From: Rhodococcus sp. KRD197
GTDB taxonomy: Bacteria > Actinomycetota > Actinomycetes > Mycobacteriales > Mycobacteriaceae
Direction of reading: 5' to 3'
Assembly: GCF_017168235.1 (NCBI RefSeq)
Contig: NZ_JABFAO010000004.1
Span: 215,595-279,594, forward strand
DNA length: 64,000 nt
A program made the position numbers and the translations under genes. Of the stretch, positions 54,208 to 62,872 are shown in pieces. The first letter of the stretch is position 1. Each line of letters opens with the position of its first letter. The notes beneath the pieces are model-generated. The model was not told where the DNA came from. It did not search any database and saw only the letters and a list, made by a program, of their open reading frames with translations.

Positions 54208-55944
54208 TCAGAACGGCGCCGGATCGTCGGTGTCTGCGGCTGAACCGGCGGCTGCTGTTGCGCTCGCGACGGCCGGCTCGGCGGGATCTGTGCCGCATTT
54301 CGTTCGCCGTTTTCGCGGAATGTGCGGGATCAGGGATTCGCCGGACAGATCCGCAGTGCCGACCACGCTGCCGGGCAACGTGATTGTGGTTGTCCCCGAG
54401 CTCGACACCCAGTAGTCGGCCCCGCCGGCCAACATCCTTGGAATCCACACACCCATGGTTTTCAGCATGTGGTGGTAGCGACACAGGCAGTGCAGATTGG
54501 TCGATACCGTCCAGCCTCCCCGCGCTGGATCTCGGTGACGATAGGGCACTACATGGTCGATTTCGCAACTGGCTGCGGGTACGTCGCAGCCTGGATGACG
54601 GCACGTGCGGTCGCGGTGACGTACACAGTCGGCGAGGGCAGCGCTGGGCCGGTAGCTGAGCGCGCCTGCGGGCGGTTCGGTGAAACCCCCGTGGCCATCG
54701 GGGTGAACCGCTTCCGCCAGCGCGGGATTGGACGCGATAGCGGCCTCCATTGCGGCGATGAGCGTGTACGAACCGCGATAGCACCCACCGACAGGCACCT
54801 TCGGGCCGCGATCGAGTGATCCCGACGCTGCGCGCTCTGGAAAACTCGAGCCGCGCCGTCGCCGCCCCCTGCCCAGCGGATGGAAGGTGACAGGAGTGCC
54901 CGCCGGTCCACCGCCACCCAAACCGACGCTGCTAGCAAGACCGGCCGCCTTGTCGCCATCGACCCCCAGCTTTGCTGCCAGGTTCGAGGCTTCGGTCAGC
55001 ATGAGCTGCCAGTCTCCGTTGGCGGCAAGTTCTCGCGCGTACTCGGCATCGATGAGTCCGTGTCCCGCGAGATAACCGGGCAGGTCCGACAGGCCCGCCA
55101 GGGTCGTGAGGTCAATAGTCACGGTGGTCAGCGGTGCGCGCCTGTCCGGCACCTCCCGTTTCGCCGAACAAGGGTGGTCCTCGTCTTCCGTACAGCTGCA
55201 CGGCAGGTACTCCTCGCGGCGCAGCAGCGCCGAATATGCCGCGGCGAGTCGTTGGTTGCGCGTGCGGGGATCCCGGTTGCACACGGTGGCGGCCATCTCG
55301 TTGATCAGTTGCCAGCAGGCTGCGGCATCGGCGGCTTCCAGATCAGCCTCGATAGTGGCGAGTACGTCCTTGTGGCGGTAACGAACTCGCGTCAGGCTGG
55401 CCAGCTTCTTGCGCAGTTCAGCTGTCTCGTCCGGGGCGATGCGCTGCATGGTCGCGGCGATCTCGGTCGAGAGTGGACCGGAGGACATGCGTCGCGCAGC
55501 ATGGAGGATTTCCGATTCCGCGCGCTGCGCGGCCTCGAGTGAGTAGCAGTTCGTCGTTCGGTAGATGGCTCGCACCCGGGCCAGGTCGAGCTCACCCGCC
55601 TCGAACGCTGCCTTGACCGCAGGAAGTCGAAGCCGCAGGTCCATGCCCACATCGGCGAGCGTGTCGGCAACTGTCTTGGAGCACCCCAGGGCCTTGGCGG
55701 TTTCCGAGGCGGCGTAGTTTCCGGCATCCATGATGTGCTCACCGATCTGAACGGTCTGATGGACGCACGAGTCCCAGATGGCGGCTGCCAGCGCGACTTT
55801 TCGGGCGCAGGCTTGGTTCTCCAGGCACGCGACCTCGGATATCTCACGCAGCAGAGAGCTATCTATCACGGGCTTCTTCTGTGGACCCGCGTACGACGCG
55901 AAAGCTCTTCCGTACCCAACCGACATGACCTGTGCCCCCAGCAT
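54208..55944 (-). CDS. DUF222 / HNH endonuclease domain protein (13E12-repeat type)
   Basis: A protein of about 578 residues (615 if the upstream GTG/ATG at 56055 is used). The DUF222 part spans roughly the first 330 residues. The HNH motif is near the C-terminus: DRTCRHPGCDVPAASCEIDHVVPYRHRDPARGGWTVSTNLHCLCRYHHMLK, with the paired cysteines and DH-V-P plus the final H. Multicopy proteins of this type occur in mycobacteria and Rhodococcus. Their function is unknown and they are often mobile or duplicated. The ATG at 55944 begins close to the conserved part, but no good ribosome-binding site was seen. Confidence 0.8.
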   Translation of the reverse strand: MLGAQVMSVGYGRAFASYAGPQKKPVIDSSLLREISEVACLENQACARKVALAAAIWDSCVHQTVQIGEHIMDAGNYAASETAKALGCSKTVADTLADVGMDLRLRLPAVKAAFEAGELDLARVRAIYRTTNCYSLEAAQRAESEILHAARRMSSGPLSTEIAATMQRIAPDETAELRKKLASLTRVRYRHKDVLATIEADLEAADAAACWQLINEMAATVCNRDPRTRNQRLAAAYSALLRREEYLPCSCTEDEDHPCSAKREVPDRRAPLTTVTIDLTTLAGLSDLPGYLAGHGLIDAEYARELAANGDWQLMLTEASNLAAKLGVDGDKAAGLASSVGLGGGGPAGTPVTFHPLGRGRRRRGSSFPERAASGSLDRGPKVPVGGCYRGSYTLIAAMEAAIASNPALAEAVHPDGHGGFTEPPAGALSYRPSAALADCVRHRDRTCRHPGCDVPAASCEIDHVVPYRHRDPARGGWTVSTNLHCLCRYHHMLKTMGVWIPRMLAGGADYWVSSSGTTTITLPGSVVGTADLSGESLIPHIPRKRRTKCGTDPAEPAVASATAAAGSAADTDDPAPF

Positions 55945-56081
55945 CGCGTCAAACAATCTTAGAACGTATGTTCGACTATATGCCGGGAAATCGAATAGGT
56001 CAAGCGAAAACTGTTGCACACCAGCAACTATCGAGGGAAACGGCCGATACACCATCGCACCGACAGATTCCTTGCCCTCGG

Positions 56082-56489
56082 CTACCGAACCAGCCGGAAT
56101 CGCTCGAGTACCACCGGGGTGTCATCGTCGACGGTGAAGGTCGGGTCCCCAAGTTCGCACCGCACCGCGTCCGAATGCCAGAACCTCTCGTGGGCAGCCC
56201 GCCACTGAGCCACCGTCGTATGCCCCTCGCCCTCGTCCCGTGCATGTTCGACGGTGACATCTCGCAACCGCGTGACATCGACCCCAACTGTCTCGATGAT
56301 GCCCACCACCGCGCCGTTCGAGTCGACCATGCCGAAACAGCCACCGACCACCGGAAGCGGTTCGTTCTGCAGTGTGTAGTCGACAAGCAGGCCGGTGGTG
56401 GTTGTCTTTCGTCCGGACAGGACCAGCGCGACCAGCGAATCTCTCAACTCGCCGGGAAACGCGAACTCGACGATGGGTAGATCCTCCAT
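56082..56489 (-). CDS. ASCH domain protein
   Basis: A 135-residue protein with the ASCH pattern: FPGELRDSLVALVLSGRKTTTTGLLVDY near the start (with the GRKT basic motif), then YTLQNEPLPVVGGCFGMVDSNGAVVGIIETVGVDVTRLRDV and AQWRAAHERFW. ASCH domains bind RNA or modified nucleobases; some act as amidohydrolases. GGCGATGGAGG-type purines overlap the ATG. It precedes the DUF222 gene on the same strand and follows the EEP lipoprotein gene. Confidence 0.82.
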   Translation of the reverse strand: MEDLPIVEFAFPGELRDSLVALVLSGRKTTTTGLLVDYTLQNEPLPVVGGCFGMVDSNGAVVGIIETVGVDVTRLRDVTVEHARDEGEGHTTVAQWRAAHERFWHSDAVRCELGDPTFTVDDDTPVVLERFRLVR

Positions 56490-56501
56490 CGCCTCAGCTT
56501 C

Positions 56502-57545
56502 TCAGATTTCCAGATCCACCCACACCAATCGGTGGTCCGACGGGTGCTCGGAGTCGGCGGGCCAGTACACCGCGGAACCGGTGACGGTCAGCTCGGAGGA
56601 CGGGAGTGCGTAGTCCACCCGTAGGTCACCCGGCACAGGATCGGCGAAGTCGGCTGTATCGGTGCCGTATGACGCAGATGTGGGAGCCGGGTCCTGCACG
56701 CGCGGCTGGTCCAGCAACTGCGCAATCGCACCGTCGACGGAATCACCGTCGATGGGGTCGCTGTTCTGATCGCCGAGTACGACGAATGACTCGCCGTCGG
56801 CCAGGCCGCCTCGAACGCCGTTGTCGTCGTACAGATACTCCGCTCCATCGATGTAGTCCGCCGTCAGCCGGATCTCGTCGTGGTTGCGTTTTCCGTTGCG
56901 ATCCTCCGGGCCGTCGAAGGTCGGCGGGGTGGGATGCGAGGCCAGCACGTGCAGTGTCTTTCCGTTCACCTCGACGGGCACATCCCAGTGCGATTTGCTG
57001 GAGAGTCGAAGCGCGTCCGCTGCTTCCCCGTAGTACTCGCGCGGCAACAGCGAGTCCGGCATGTCCTTCCACAGGAAGTCCTGGAAGGTTCGCACGCCCT
57101 CCACGGAAATCGGATACTTCGACAGCACCAGCATCCCGTACTGACCGGGAAAGACCCCGAATCCGTACGCGTCGTTCGGGCCGCCGAGCGAGCCGTCGGA
57201 GTCGAGATCCAAGCCCGAGTCCACACCGGTGTTGACGGGCGCGGTGAAGGAGTGGGGGTAGACGCCGTCCAGGTAGTTCTCTCGGAACAACTCGACGGCC
57301 GCGGGGGAGTGGTCGAACTCGTTCACCAACAGGATGTCCGGTGCATTCTCGGCAATGACGTCGGCGACGGCGCGGGCCTGTGCGTTCTCGCCGTTCAGAT
57401 CGGCCGCTAACTGTCCCTCGGAAGCGCGATTGAGGCTGGCATTGAAGGTGGCCACACGCACCGAGGTGGGTTGCTGTTCGGTGGGCGCGCACCCGGTCAG
57501 TGCGCAGACGAGGACAACAACTCCGAGTGCTCCGACGAGTTTCAC
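56502..57545 (-). CDS. Endonuclease/exonuclease/phosphatase-family lipoprotein
   Basis: A 347-residue secreted lipoprotein: the signal VVVLVCALTGC has a lipobox Cys19. The EEP fold follows: VRVATFNASLN (Asn), ILLVNEFDHS (Glu), HVLASHPTPP (His), VVLGDQNSDP (Asp-Gln-Asn) and SDHRLVWVDL (final Asp-His). It therefore looks like an extracytoplasmic phosphodiesterase, perhaps for DNA or phospholipid. The ATG at 57545 begins the signal peptide. It is divergent from the catabolic operon that starts at 57637. Confidence 0.88.
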   Translation of the reverse strand: MKLVGALGVVVLVCALTGCAPTEQQPTSVRVATFNASLNRASEGQLAADLNGENAQARAVADVIAENAPDILLVNEFDHSPAAVELFRENYLDGVYPHSFTAPVNTGVDSGLDLDSDGSLGGPNDAYGFGVFPGQYGMLVLSKYPISVEGVRTFQDFLWKDMPDSLLPREYYGEAADALRLSSKSHWDVPVEVNGKTLHVLASHPTPPTFDGPEDRNGKRNHDEIRLTADYIDGAEYLYDDNGVRGGLADGESFVVLGDQNSDPIDGDSVDGAIAQLLDQPRVQDPAPTSASYGTDTADFADPVPGDLRVDYALPSSELTVTGSAVYWPADSEHPSDHRLVWVDLEI

Positions 57546-57588
57546 GTCGAGGACGGTAGGTGAGCTACTTGAACAGCAGGCAAATTAA

Positions 57589-57604
57589 CAAGCAGGCGTG
57601 CTTG
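57589..57604. promoter_or_regulatory. TetR-type palindrome before the AtuA operon
   Basis: CAAGCA-GGCG-TGCTTG is a perfect six-base inverted repeat with a four-base centre, 32 bases before the ATG at 57637 and 43 bases from the divergent lipoprotein start. Position and length suit a TetR-family operator. It is followed by a CTTTTTT tract. Confidence 0.55.
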
Positions 57605-57636
57605 CTTTTTTGCATCGACGGTGTGAAGCTGTTCAC

Positions 57637-58434
57637 ATGGCCGACCTTGCCTCCATCGTCGAAGATCTACGCGCAGAGGGCGATGCCCTCGATGCCCTCG
57701 TTGCAGACCTGACCGACCAGCAGTGGTCGATGCCCACGCCCGCGCCGGGCTGGACCGTCGCCCATCAGATCGGGCACCTGTCCTGGACCGACAACGTCGC
57801 CGAGCGCACCACGTCCGGGGCGGCCGGCGACCCCGCTGCCGCCGCCGAGTTCGACGCCACGCTGAAACTCGCCTGGGCCGATCCCACCGGTTTCGTCGAC
57901 GTCGCTGCCGCCGAGGAAGCTAAGGCACCGGACCTCGTCCCGACCTGGCGCACCCGTCGTCACGCCATGGCCGACGCACTGTCGACAGTTCCGTCCGGGG
58001 TGAAGATCCCGTGGTTCGGACCACCGATGAGCGCGGCCTCGATGGCCACCGCACGCCTGATGGAAACGTGGGCGCACGGCCAGGACGTCGCCGATGCCCT
58101 CGGCGTCACCCGCGAGCCGACCGATCGAATCCGAGGCGTCGCCCACATCGGCGTCCGCACAAGGGATTTCGCATACGCTGTCAACCAACAGACTCCGCCG
58201 TCCGAGCCGTTCCGGGTGGAGCTCACCTCCCCCTTGGGTGAGCTCTGGACCTGGGGCCCCGAGGACGCGTCCCAGCGCGTCCTCGGCTCGGCGGCGGACT
58301 TTTGCCTGCTGGTCACCCAGCGCGCACATCGCGAGAATCTCGACATCCACGCCGTCGGCGCCGACGCCGAGCACTGGCTCACCATCGCCCAAGCCTTCGC
58401 AGGCCCTCCCGGACCAGGACGAGACAAGCAATGA
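57637..58434 (+). CDS. TIGR03084 family metal-binding protein
   Basis: A 265-residue DinB/maleylpyruvate-isomerase-like protein. The N-terminal four-helix part shows [31 protein letters not shown], with His residues that bind a metal; the actinobacterial TIGR03084 subgroup is recalled for this pattern. Members are often in operons with AtuA-type genes, and the exact reaction is not known. The ATG at 57637 is preferred to the TTG-type start at 57598. It overlaps the AtuA-like gene by four bases (ATGA). Confidence 0.83.
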   Translation: MADLASIVEDLRAEGDALDALVADLTDQQWSMPTPAPGWTVAHQIGHLSWTDNVAERTTSGAAGDPAAAAEFDATLKLAWADPTGFVDVAAAEEAKAPDLVPTWRTRRHAMADALSTVPSGVKIPWFGPPMSAASMATARLMETWAHGQDVADALGVTREPTDRIRGVAHIGVRTRDFAYAVNQQTPPSEPFRVELTSPLGELWTWGPEDASQRVLGSAADFCLLVTQRAHRENLDIHAVGADAEHWLTIAQAFAGPPGPGRDKQ

Positions 58435-60125
58435 CAGTACGAATCGGCAACTGCTCCGGCTTCTACGGGGACCGCATTTCCGCCATGCGCGAGATGCTCG
58501 AAGGAGGCGAACTCGACTACCTCACCGGTGATTACCTGGCCGAGTTGACGATGCTCATCCTCGGCCGCGACCGCATGAAGGACGCCACCCGCGGCTACGC
58601 GAAAACGTTCCTGCGTCAGGCCGAGGACTGCCTCGGTCTCGCGCTCGACAAGGGCGTCAAGATCGTCGCTAATGCCGGTGGCCTCAACCCGCGAGGACTG
58701 GCCGAGGCACTCGAAAAGCTCGACAGCGGCGCGAAAATCGCTTACGTCGAGGGCGACGACCTGCTCGCGCGCGCCGAAAAACTAGGCTTGGGCAGCCCCC
58801 TCACTGCCAACGCCTACCTGGGCGGCTGGGGGATCGTCGAATGTCTCAGCGCCGGCGCCGATGTCGTGGTCACCGGCCGCGTCACCGACGCTTCGGTCAT
58901 CCTCGGGCCGGCCGCCCATCATTTCGGTTGGCAAAGAACGGATTACGACGCCCTGGCGGGGGCCGTCGTCGCCGGTCACGTCATCGAATGCGGCACTCAA
59001 GCGACCGGTGGCAACTATTCGTTCTTCACCGAGATCGCCGATATGAGCCGCCCGGGCTTCCCGATCGCCGAGATCGAGTCCGACGGTTCCTCGGTCATCA
59101 CCAAGCACGAGGGCACCGGCGGAGCGGTCAGTGTCGGCACCGTCACCGCGCAGTTGCTGTACGAGATCACCGGTGGTCGTTACGCGAACCCCGACGTCAC
59201 CGCGCGTATCGACACGGCGGTCCTGACGCAGGACGGGTCCGACCGCGTCCGCATCAGCGGCACGAAGGGCGAGCCGCCTCCGCCCACCCTGAAGGTCTCG
59301 CTCAACTCGCTCGGAGGCTTTCGCAACGAGTTCACGACGATCCTCACCGGTCTCGACATCGAAGCCAAAGCCGAACTCGCACAGAAGCAGTTCGAGTCCT
59401 GGTTGCCGCAGCGCCCGGCTGAGCTGGAGTGGACTCTGGTTCGCACCGACAAGCCCGACGCCGACACCGAGGAAACAGCGAGCGCGCTACTGCGTTGTGT
59501 CGCCCGGGACAGCGACCCGAACCTCGTCGGCCGTCAGTTCTCCTCGGTTGCCGTCGAACTCGCACTCGCCAGTTACCCCGGCTTCTCGCTGACCGCGCCG
59601 CCCAGCAACGGCGCACCGTACGGTGTGTTCACCGCTGGGTTCGTCCCAGCCGAGGAGGTCCCGCACACCGCCGTGCTCCCCGATGGAACTCGCACACCGA
59701 TCGCCCCGACATCGGAAACGAAGGAGCTCGAGCCACTCGATGACCCCGAACTCCCGACGCCGAGGCCGGAGGAACCCACCGTTCGCGTCCCCCTCGGCAC
59801 CATCGCCGCCGCCCGCAGCGGCGACAAGGGCGGCAGCGCCAACGTCGGCGTCTGGGTTCGCACCGATAGCGAATTCGCCTGGCTGGCACATGCACTGACC
59901 ACCGAGAGGGTGAAACAGATGCTGCCCGAGGCAGAGAAACTCACCGTCACCAGGCACGTCCTTCCGCACCTCAAAGCCGTCAACTTCGTCATCGAGGGCA
60001 TCCTCGGCCAAGGCGTCGCGTCGCAGGCGCGTTTCGATCCGCAGGCCAAGGGGCTCGGCGAATGGCTGCGGTCGCGTCACATCGACATCCCCGAAACCCT
60101 GGCTTATAAGGGAGATCTCGTATGA
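58431..60125 (+). CDS. atuA: Acyclic terpene utilization AtuA-like protein
   Basis: A 564-residue protein with the DUF1446 domain of Atu[39 protein letters not shown] at the start and [38 protein letters not shown] in the middle. The last 110 residues form the AtuA-like ferredoxin-fold C-terminal domain ([22 protein letters not shown]). AtuA is needed for citronellol/geraniol use in Pseudomonas but its reaction is not settled. The start overlaps the TIGR03084 gene and the end overlaps the acyl-CoA dehydrogenase gene, both by four bases. Confidence 0.85.
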   Translation: MTVRIGNCSGFYGDRISAMREMLEGGELDYLTGDYLAELTMLILGRDRMKDATRGYAKTFLRQAEDCLGLALDKGVKIVANAGGLNPRGLAEALEKLDSGAKIAYVEGDDLLARAEKLGLGSPLTANAYLGGWGIVECLSAGADVVVTGRVTDASVILGPAAHHFGWQRTDYDALAGAVVAGHVIECGTQATGGNYSFFTEIADMSRPGFPIAEIESDGSSVITKHEGTGGAVSVGTVTAQLLYEITGGRYANPDVTARIDTAVLTQDGSDRVRISGTKGEPPPPTLKVSLNSLGGFRNEFTTILTGLDIEAKAELAQKQFESWLPQRPAELEWTLVRTDKPDADTEETASALLRCVARDSDPNLVGRQFSSVAVELALASYPGFSLTAPPSNGAPYGVFTAGFVPAEEVPHTAVLPDGTRTPIAPTSETKELEPLDDPELPTPRPEEPTVRVPLGTIAAARSGDKGGSANVGVWVRTDSEFAWLAHALTTERVKQMLPEAEKLTVTRHVLPHLKAVNFVIEGILGQGVASQARFDPQAKGLGEWLRSRHIDIPETLAYKGDLV

Positions 60126-61270
60126 GCATCTGGACCACCCCGGAGCGCGAACAGCTCCGAAAGACCGTGCGCAGCTTCGTCGAACAGGACATCTTGCCAC
60201 ATCTGAACCAGTGGGAATCAGACGGTGAGATTCCTCGGGAACTGCACAAGAAGGCAGCGGCACTGGGCCTGTTGGGCGCGGGCTTCCCCGAGGACGTCGG
60301 CGGCGAAGGCGGTGACCTGGCGGACGCCATCCTCATCTGCGAGGAGATGCATCAGGCCGGTGCGTCGGGCGGGCTGTTCGCGTCCCTGTTCACCAACGGT
60401 ATTGCGCTGCCGCATCTGGTCGCGGCCGGCGATCCCGAGCACATCGAGAAGTGGGTTCGCCCCACCCTCGCCGGCGAGAAGATCGGCTCGCTCGCCATCA
60501 CCGAGCCCGGCGGTGGATCCGACGTCGGACACCTACGCACCAAGGCGGTCAAGGACGGTGACCACTACGTCGTCAACGGCGCGAAAACCTACATCACCTC
60601 GGGTTGCCGCGCGGACTTCGTCGTCACCGCAGTCCGAACCGGAGGCGACGGGGCAGGCGGTGTCTCCCTCCTCGTCGTCGAGAGCGGCACACCGGGCTTC
60701 GAGGTCACCAGCAAGCTCGACAAGATGGGCTGGCGCGCATCCGATACCGCGGAACTGTCCTTCGTCGACGCCCGGGTCCCCGTCGCCAATCTCGTAGGCG
60801 CCGAGAATTCCGGGTTCGCGCAGATCGCGCAGGCGTTCCTCAGCGAACGCATTGCCCTTGCCGCACAAGCCTATTCGAGTGCGCAACGCTGCCTCGATCT
60901 GACGTTGCGGTGGGTCCGCGATCGCGAGACGTTCGGCAAACCGCTCATCGCTCGTCAATCGGTACAGAACACCGTTACCGAGATGGCCCGCAAGATCGAC
61001 ATCGCCCGCGTGTACACCCACAACATCGTCGAACGATCCCTCGAATCCGACGAGGACTTCATCGCCGAGGTCTGCTTCGCGAAGAACACCGCCGTCGAAT
61101 CAGGGGAGTGGGTGGCCAACCAGGCCGTCCAGCTGTTCGGCGGGCTCGGCTACATGCGTGAGAGCGAAGTGGAGCGGCAGTACCGAGACATGCGCATCCT
61201 CGGCATCGGCGGCGGCACCACGGAAATCCTGACAGGACTGGCAGCAAAACGATTGGGGTATCAGGCATGA
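60122..61270 (+). CDS. Acyl-CoA dehydrogenase
   Basis: A 382-residue flavoprotein of the acyl-CoA dehydrogenase family. FAD and substrate contacts are in the middle: IGSLAITEPGGGSDVGHLRTKAVKDGDHYVVNGAKTYITSGCRAD. The C-terminal part holds RETFGKPLIARQSVQNTVTEMARKIDIAR, QLFGGLGYMRESEVERQYRDMRILGIGGGTTEI. In AtuA operons a dehydrogenase of this kind acts on branched intermediates; the substrate here is unknown. The catalytic Glu is probably in the late region, at EVERQYRD. It overlaps both neighbours. Confidence 0.9.
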   Translation: MSIWTTPEREQLRKTVRSFVEQDILPHLNQWESDGEIPRELHKKAAALGLLGAGFPEDVGGEGGDLADAILICEEMHQAGASGGLFASLFTNGIALPHLVAAGDPEHIEKWVRPTLAGEKIGSLAITEPGGGSDVGHLRTKAVKDGDHYVVNGAKTYITSGCRADFVVTAVRTGGDGAGGVSLLVVESGTPGFEVTSKLDKMGWRASDTAELSFVDARVPVANLVGAENSGFAQIAQAFLSERIALAAQAYSSAQRCLDLTLRWVRDRETFGKPLIARQSVQNTVTEMARKIDIARVYTHNIVERSLESDEDFIAEVCFAKNTAVESGEWVANQAVQLFGGLGYMRESEVERQYRDMRILGIGGGTTEILTGLAAKRLGYQA

Positions 61271-62865
61271 GCGTGCTCAAGTCCACCCTCGACACCGCAT
61301 CCGAGCAGTTCACCGGTGCGACCGAGGTCATGAACACCAAACTCGGCGAGATCGACGCCGAGCACACCAAGACGCTTCTCGGCGGCGGTGAGAAATACAT
61401 CGAGCGGCACAAGAAACGCGGAAAACTGCTCGCTCGCGAACGCATCGAACTGCTCATCGACGAGGACTCCGCCTTCCTCGAGCTGTGTCCGCTCGCGGCC
61501 TGGGGCAGCGACTTCCCCGTCGGGGCGAGCACCGTCATGGGCATCGGTGTGGTCAGCGGCGTCGAATGCCTCATCGTCGCCAACGATCCGACGGTGCGCG
61601 GCGGCACCAGCAACCCGTGGACCCTGAAGAAGGGCTTCCGCGCCAACGACATCGCGACGCAGAACCGCCTCCCGGTTATCTCACTCGTCGAATCCGGTGG
61701 CGCCGATCTGCCCACGCAGAAGGAAGTATTCATCCCCGGTGGACGCATGTTCCGCGACCTGACGCAGCTGTCCGCCGCCGGAATTCCCACCATCGCCCTC
61801 GTGTTCGGCAACTCCACCGCGGGCGGTGCCTACATTCCCGGCATGTCCGACCACGTGGTCATGATCAAGGAACGCTCCAAGGTATTCCTCGCCGGACCGC
61901 CGCTGGTGAAGATGGCCACCGGTGAGGACTCCGACGACGAATCCCTCGGCGGTGCCGAAATGCACGCCCGCAAGTCCGGCCTCGCAGACTACTTCGCTGT
62001 CGACGAACAGGACGCGATCCGCATCGGCCGCAGCATCGTCTCCCGGCTGAACTGGAAGAAGAAGGGCCCCGAGCCGCGCGCAGAGGTCATCGAACCGCTT
62101 GCCGATCCCGAGGATCTGCTCGGCATCGTCCCCACCGATCTGAAGATCCCCTTCGACCCCCGCGAGGTCATCGCGCGCATCGTCGACGGCAGCGATTTCG
62201 ACGAGTTCAAACCCATGTACGGCGGATCCCTCGTCACCGGATGGGCCGAACTCCACGGCTATCCCATCGGCATCCTCGCCAACGCCCGCGGTGTGCTGTT
62301 CAGCGAGGAGTCACAGAAGGCCACGCAGTTCATTCAGCTGGCCAACCGCTCGAATACACCGCTGCTGTTCCTGCACAACACCACCGGCTACATGGTCGGC
62401 AAGGAATACGAGGAAGGCGGCATGATCAAGCACGGCTCGATGATGATCAACGCCGTCTCCAACTCGAAGGTCCCGCACATTTCCATCCTGCTCGGTGCCT
62501 CGTACGGCGCCGGCCACTACGGCATGTGCGGCCGCGCGTTCGATCCGCGCTTCCTGTTCGCGTGGCCGTCCAGCAAATCGGCCGTCATGGGCGGCGCCCA
62601 GCTCGCCGGCGTTATCTCCATCGTCGGACGCGCCGCCGCCGAAGCCCGCGGCCAAGCATTCGACGAAGAAGCCGATGCCGGAATGCGCGCCATGATCGAA
62701 AACCAGATCGAAGCCGAGTCGCTGCCGATGTTCCTCTCCGGACGCCTCTACGACGACGGCGTCATCGACCCCCGTGACACCCGCACGGTAGTAGGAATGT
62801 GCCTGTCGGCCATCGCCTCTGCCCCGATCGAAGGCACCGCCAACTTCGGTGTCTTCCGGATGTGA
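61267..62865 (+). CDS. Acyl-CoA carboxylase, carboxyltransferase (beta) subunit
   Basis: A 532-residue carboxyltransferase of the methylcrotonyl/geranyl-CoA type. The start shows LARERIELLIDEDSAFLELCPLAAWGSDFPVGAS, then NDPTVRGGTSNPWTLKKGFRANDIATQNRLPVISLVESGGADL. The two oxyanion holes are formed by GGRMFRDLTQLSAAGIPTIALVFGNSTAGGAYIPGMSDH and by the C-terminal GASYGAGHYGMCGRAF. The length and the wording favour AtuC/MccB, so the operon probably degrades leucine-like or isoprenoid acyl-CoA; this is inference. The partner biotin carboxylase follows. Confidence 0.88.
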   Translation: MSVLKSTLDTASEQFTGATEVMNTKLGEIDAEHTKTLLGGGEKYIERHKKRGKLLARERIELLIDEDSAFLELCPLAAWGSDFPVGASTVMGIGVVSGVECLIVANDPTVRGGTSNPWTLKKGFRANDIATQNRLPVISLVESGGADLPTQKEVFIPGGRMFRDLTQLSAAGIPTIALVFGNSTAGGAYIPGMSDHVVMIKERSKVFLAGPPLVKMATGEDSDDESLGGAEMHARKSGLADYFAVDEQDAIRIGRSIVSRLNWKKKGPEPRAEVIEPLADPEDLLGIVPTDLKIPFDPREVIARIVDGSDFDEFKPMYGGSLVTGWAELHGYPIGILANARGVLFSEESQKATQFIQLANRSNTPLLFLHNTTGYMVGKEYEEGGMIKHGSMMINAVSNSKVPHISILLGASYGAGHYGMCGRAFDPRFLFAWPSSKSAVMGGAQLAGVISIVGRAAAEARGQAFDEEADAGMRAMIENQIEAESLPMFLSGRLYDDGVIDPRDTRTVVGMCLSAIASAPIEGTANFGVFRM

Positions 62866-62872
62866 GACGCAC

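Noticed and set aside
52286..54784. 832-residue minus-strand frame over aroQ, the MFS gene and part of the DUF222 gene
   Set aside because: It is composed of Arg/His/Pro-rich sequence and overlaps three well-supported genes.
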